Assembly (NCBI GenBank): GCA_016202865.1
Contig: JACQNV010000067.1
Location: 1 to 7,678, forward strand
Length of the DNA: 7,678 nt
Reading direction: 5' to 3'
From: Candidatus Aenigmatarchaeota archaeon
GTDB taxonomy: Archaea > Aenigmatarchaeota > Aenigmatarchaeia > QMZP01 > JACQNV01
Below are positions 5,035 through 7,678 of this stretch, piece by piece (positions within the stretch are counted from its first letter, which is position 1; each line of letters opens with the position of its first letter). The position numbers and the translations under genes are program-made. The notes beneath the pieces were generated by a model that was not told the origin of the DNA, did not search any database, and saw nothing but the letters and a program-made list of their open reading frames with translations.

Positions 5035-7050
5035 TTACACCTTCTGCACATATCCTGGGTTCGGCTCAAATAACAACCCTTCTCTTCTTAGTTTTTCTAT
5101 AATCTCCTCAACATTCGCAACGCCCTGCTTCTTCGCTTTTTCTGTTAGTTCTGCAATTGGAATCTCCTTCTTCTTCTCAGACATCTCGCCAACAATGTCC
5201 AGCACAATCCTAATATGAGATCTTTCTGAAGCCGGAGTCGATCCATCTGACCTGTCAATATCAATCTTCCCTGTGTCAGGATCCATGCCAAGTTGTCTTA
5301 GTGAGAATGTCATCAGTTTGATCGCTCTGTCAGCATCTTCCTTCCTTACAATATCAGATAGCTGAATTTTTGCAGATGCCTCTGAAAGCCTTATCAACGC
5401 CTCGAACTGTCTCAATGTAATCGGTATCGGCCCCCCTCCCTCAGCCCTTTTTCTCTGGTCAACATAAAACTTCCTCAAAAGCTTCCCAGCCTCCTTTGTG
5501 AGTAGAGGCTTGCAATGCTCCTTTGTGTAAGAAATATATTTTCTAATGAATGTGGTGTTCATTTTCGGCCTTGCTTCTTCGTAATCATCATCCCTAGATC
5601 TCAGAAGATGCTCTGTAACCTTCTTGTCATACCCCTCATCAGGGATATCTTTGAGAATAAATTTCAAATCAAACCTTGTTAGCAATGTGTCAGGTATAGT
5701 TATCTGTTTTGCAATTGGTAAGTATGGATCAAATCTAGAAAATTTTGGATTGCCGCCAGCCAAGACAGAAGTCTCTGCGGGTAGTGTCGCAATAATCGAT
5801 GCTTTGGCAATAGATACAGAACCCTGCTCAAGCGCCTCGTGCATTGCAACCTGGTCGCCCTGCTCCATTTTTTCAAACTCATCAACAGCCAGTAATCCTT
5901 TATGTGCCAGCACCATCGCCCCTGCCTCCAAAACCCAGCCGCCCATGAATTGTTCATCCTTGGAAACAGTTGCAGTAAGACCAGCTGTTGTCGTCCCCTT
6001 ACCTGAAACATATTTCCCCCTTGGAACAATTTGCGGGACCAATTTTAACAGCTGGGATTTACCGGATGAAGGGTCTCCAACCAACAGGATATGTATATTC
6101 CCCCTAACCTTACTACCGTCCTTTGTAAAACGCTGCACACCGCCAAAAAGCTGCAACACAACCGACTCCTTAATTTCTTCCAGCCCGTACAAAGACGGGG
6201 CCAAAGAGTCCACAAGTTTCTTGTAAATTCCTGGGTCAGCAGCCTCTTTCTTTATTTCCTCTTCTTCCTCTTTTGTTATTTTCAGTCTCTCCCACCCAAC
6301 TTCTGTGGGGTCCACATGGTTGCTGTCCAAATAAAAATCCAATTTAACATTACCCCCCTTTCCAGCCATCGCAACCTTTGGTATGTCTGTAAGCACTCCA
6401 GTAATCTTCAACCTGTTGCCTGGATCAGTTTTCCTCCTCCCTTCAGGTGAGACCAAATCCTCTTTCAACAAAATAGTTACCTGTGACGGCCTCTCGCCCT
6501 CTGTCAACTCAAACGGCTCCTCTATAACAATCCATCTCGTATCAATCATCTTCTTATTTTTTTCTTTGAACCCCTTTCTATTGCCACAATCACAAAACGC
6601 AGGGAAAGAAATAAAATTGCCCCTTCTTTCTTGTAATATTTCTGCACCGCACTCTGGGCATTCCCATGTACATTCCATAACCTCCGGTCTTATCTCACTC
6701 GCCTTTCTCACAATTCCTTCGACGCACAGAAACTTGTTAACATGCTTTGCCCTCAAATCCCTTATTGCAACAGGCGATGGCAAATTGAAAATTCTTACAG
6801 GAATCTTTTTTGGAATCTCAACCTGAGACATTGCCCTGTCCACTATATCAAAAAACTTTTTCGGTTCCTCCAACAGCAAGTCAGACAGATTAGATTTGAA
6901 TTCGTCCAGATCCTTGAAATCCACAATTAGCGGTTCGCCATTATTTGAAGCCGCCATCAGTTTTTCGTAATAAACCTTCCTCAAAAAGCCCTCAAAATCA
7001 ACAACCAGCTGCGCATCCTCCTCAGATAACCTAATAGCCTCACTTGTCAT
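5035..7050 (-). CDS. mcm: Minichromosome maintenance (MCM) replicative DNA helicase
   Basis: MCM forms the hexameric ring helicase that unwinds DNA ahead of the archaeal replisome. The 671 residues match the archaeal length. N-terminal domain 1-255: helical subdomain A, a zinc site from C131/C134 and C153/C155 (CPECG, CDCG), and an OB fold. AAA+ domain about 275-600: Walker A GDPSSGKS (325-332), the helix-2 insert around 362-384, Walker B LLAVDEFEKM (386-395), sensor-1 N434 (AGGNPKFSRFD), arginine finger R459 (TLLTRFD) and sensor-2 R547 (ITLRQFEALIRLSE). A C-terminal winged helix occupies about 607-671. Small departures are DEFEKM where DEFDKM is usual and AGGNP where AANP or AAANP is usual; catalytic positions are kept. 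No intein interrupts it. The neighbour upstream on the same strand is a DUF2000 gene, not the GINS gene often found beside archaeal mcm. No Shine-Dalgarno precedes ATG 7050. Confidence 0.96.
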   Translation of the reverse strand: MTSEAIRLSEEDAQLVVDFEGFLRKVYYEKLMAASNNGEPLIVDFKDLDEFKSNLSDLLLEEPKKFFDIVDRAMSQVEIPKKIPVRIFNLPSPVAIRDLRAKHVNKFLCVEGIVRKASEIRPEVMECTWECPECGAEILQERRGNFISFPAFCDCGNRKGFKEKNKKMIDTRWIVIEEPFELTEGERPSQVTILLKEDLVSPEGRRKTDPGNRLKITGVLTDIPKVAMAGKGGNVKLDFYLDSNHVDPTEVGWERLKITKEEEEEIKKEAADPGIYKKLVDSLAPSLYGLEEIKESVVLQLFGGVQRFTKDGSKVRGNIHILLVGDPSSGKSQLLKLVPQIVPRGKYVSGKGTTTAGLTATVSKDEQFMGGWVLEAGAMVLAHKGLLAVDEFEKMEQGDQVAMHEALEQGSVSIAKASIIATLPAETSVLAGGNPKFSRFDPYLPIAKQITIPDTLLTRFDLKFILKDIPDEGYDKKVTEHLLRSRDDDYEEARPKMNTTFIRKYISYTKEHCKPLLTKEAGKLLRKFYVDQRKRAEGGGPIPITLRQFEALIRLSEASAKIQLSDIVRKEDADRAIKLMTFSLRQLGMDPDTGKIDIDRSDGSTPASERSHIRIVLDIVGEMSEKKKEIPIAELTEKAKKQGVANVEEIIEKLRREGLLFEPNPGYVQKV

Positions 7051-7059
7051 AAACAGACC

Positions 7060-7119
7060 GAAACTGAAAATCTCGATTGGAAGTTGACTGTTGTCAACTT
7101 CGACCTTTCACTCAGTTTC
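7060..7119. repeat. Two nested, nearly concentric inverted repeats in the mcm leader
   Basis: Inner repeat: GAAGTTGAC (7080-7088) and GTCAACTTC (7093-7101), a perfect 9-bp match with a 4-base loop. Outer repeat: GAAACTGA (7060-7067) and TCAGTTTC (7112-7119), a perfect 8-bp match. The two centres differ by about one base and leave a 12/10 internal loop. In mcm mRNA this could fold into a stem, internal loop and capped stem ending about 10 bases before the start codon. As DNA, the inner repeat is a good dimer operator. Either way it is a regulatory candidate. Confidence 0.6.
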
Positions 7120-7160
7120 CAGCACCCTTAAAATCAATGTATTCTCTAGTTGTTGTTGAA

Positions 7161-7169
7161 ATATAAAAA
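7161..7169 (-). promoter_or_regulatory. Candidate mcm TATA box
   Basis: The minus strand reads TTTTTATAT. It would start RNA near 7139 and give a leader of about 89 bases that includes both inverted repeats. A weaker AT element at about 7128-7136 (minus strand GATTTTAAG) would start near 7105 and keep only the inner hairpin. Confidence 0.45.
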
Positions 7170-7204
7170 GACTATTTGTTTTTTCTTGGACTACTGAGAG
7201 ATGT

Positions 7205-7231
7205 AGAAAAGAATTAAAGTATACATGTATA
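7205..7231 (-). terminator. Possible terminator after the DUF2000 gene: 12-bp palindrome followed by T-rich sequence
   Basis: TATACATGTATA (7220-7231) is a perfect palindrome 11 bases past the DUF2000 stop codon. On the minus strand it is followed by CTTTAATTCTTTTC. An AT-rich stem is weak, but the T-rich run suits archaeal termination. The palindrome could also be a protein-binding site. Confidence 0.3.
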
Positions 7232-7242
7232 TCATTGATCTT

Positions 7243-7635
7243 TTATCTCAACAAAGCCAAATCCCCTGCAAAGTTGTTAACTAATTCGTCTTCACCAATG
7301 ACACCGATACCAATAACATCGACCTCTTCCACTGATTTCCCCCTCACCCTCTCAATATACACATCATAATTAGTGGTAGACTGCCCTTCACGAGTAAATA
7401 ACATATACTTCAACTCGCTTCTCTTCGCCCTTTTCAAAAGCTCCTTGAAGGGCTTGTTCTGCTTCATAATCATAATTGGAATTTTAGTTATGGAAATAAA
7501 TTTCAAATTCTTCCCTTCTATTTCCTGTCCATAAGCATCTTCCTGCTGGCGGAAAAGTCCAGAGGCAATGCACGCAGATGCATTAGCCAAAAATCCAGGG
7601 CCCAACCCTTCCTTTAGCACAATAACCGATTTCAT
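7243..7635 (-). CDS. DUF2000 family protein (peptidyl-tRNA hydrolase II-like fold)
   Basis: The 130-residue protein matches the DUF2000 pattern across its length: an opening strand and glycine turn (SVIVLKEGLGPGFLANASA), a central ITKIPIMIMK strand, a helix-strand unit (LLKRAKRSELKYMLFTREGQSTTNYDVYIERV), a VIGIGVIG strand and the hallmark end VNNFAGDLALLR. From memory, solved members resemble peptidyl-tRNA hydrolase 2, but no biochemical function is established and the family is mostly bacterial. It is cytoplasmic with no signal peptide. It is upstream of mcm on the same strand, with a 192-bp gap holding an apparent separate promoter, so the two are probably not one tight operon. ATG at 7635 gives a full-length domain. 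Only 43 bases of upstream sequence are present, with no clear promoter. Confidence 0.85.
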   Translation of the reverse strand: MKSVIVLKEGLGPGFLANASACIASGLFRQQEDAYGQEIEGKNLKFISITKIPIMIMKQNKPFKELLKRAKRSELKYMLFTREGQSTTNYDVYIERVRGKSVEEVDVIGIGVIGEDELVNNFAGDLALLR

Positions 7636-7678
7636 GTGTAAATAATGCTTAGTTGTATTGATTAACTTAATGTTAGAA

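Noticed and set aside
5624..6226. A 200-codon plus-strand open frame inside mcm
   Set aside because: It is antisense to the AAA+ core of mcm and shows no domain or promoter.
7060..7119. H/ACA or C/D box guide RNA in the mcm leader
   Set aside because: The nested stems suggested H/ACA, but there is no ACA box at the right place on either strand and no C/D boxes.
1..7678. CRISPR arrays, tRNA genes, insertion sequences
   Set aside because: No regularly spaced direct repeats, cloverleaf signatures, transposase-like frames or paired terminal repeats were seen.

Overview
The window looks like archaeal chromosome from a lineage with compact genes. The evidence is an archaeal-type MCM replicative helicase with a zinc-binding N-terminal domain, a TrmB-family regulator, TATA-type promoters placed so that several transcripts would be nearly leaderless, and an AbrB/PIN toxin-antitoxin pair. 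The TrmB architecture and tight packing fit a DPANN-type lineage (Woesearchaeota, Pacearchaeota, Aenigmarchaeota or similar). That placement is a guess, because there is no rRNA in the window.

Layout. On the minus strand, positions 1-1276 hold the start of a TrmB-like regulator that runs off the left edge. It has one N-terminal winged helix and at least two complete tandem sensor domains, with a third beginning. A 65-bp divergent promoter follows, with a 22-bp imperfect palindrome touching the regulator's start codon. On the plus strand come two overlapping genes: a 116-residue coiled-coil protein and a 206-residue lipoprotein whose body looks like a bacterial outer-membrane beta-barrel. They meet a minus-strand VapBC-like pair stop codon to stop codon, with no spacer. 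After a gap of about 190 bp, which may hold a 22-codon ORF, comes purA on the minus strand. Divergent from purA on the plus strand is a 147-residue protein whose C-terminal half resembles the alpha-CTD of bacterial RNA polymerase. It is preceded by a 10-codon leader ORF sitting at the predicted transcription start. Last are mcm and, upstream of it on the same strand, a DUF2000 gene. The mcm leader holds two nested, nearly concentric inverted repeats.

How it fits together. mcm (replication) and purA (AMP synthesis) are housekeeping genes. The accessory interest lies in two places: the left end, where a multi-sensor TrmB regulator is divergent from an envelope-like gene pair that it may control, and the alpha-CTD-like gene with its overlapping leader ORF. 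No tRNA, rRNA, insertion sequence or CRISPR array is visible, and no gene-free stretch exceeds 300 bases.
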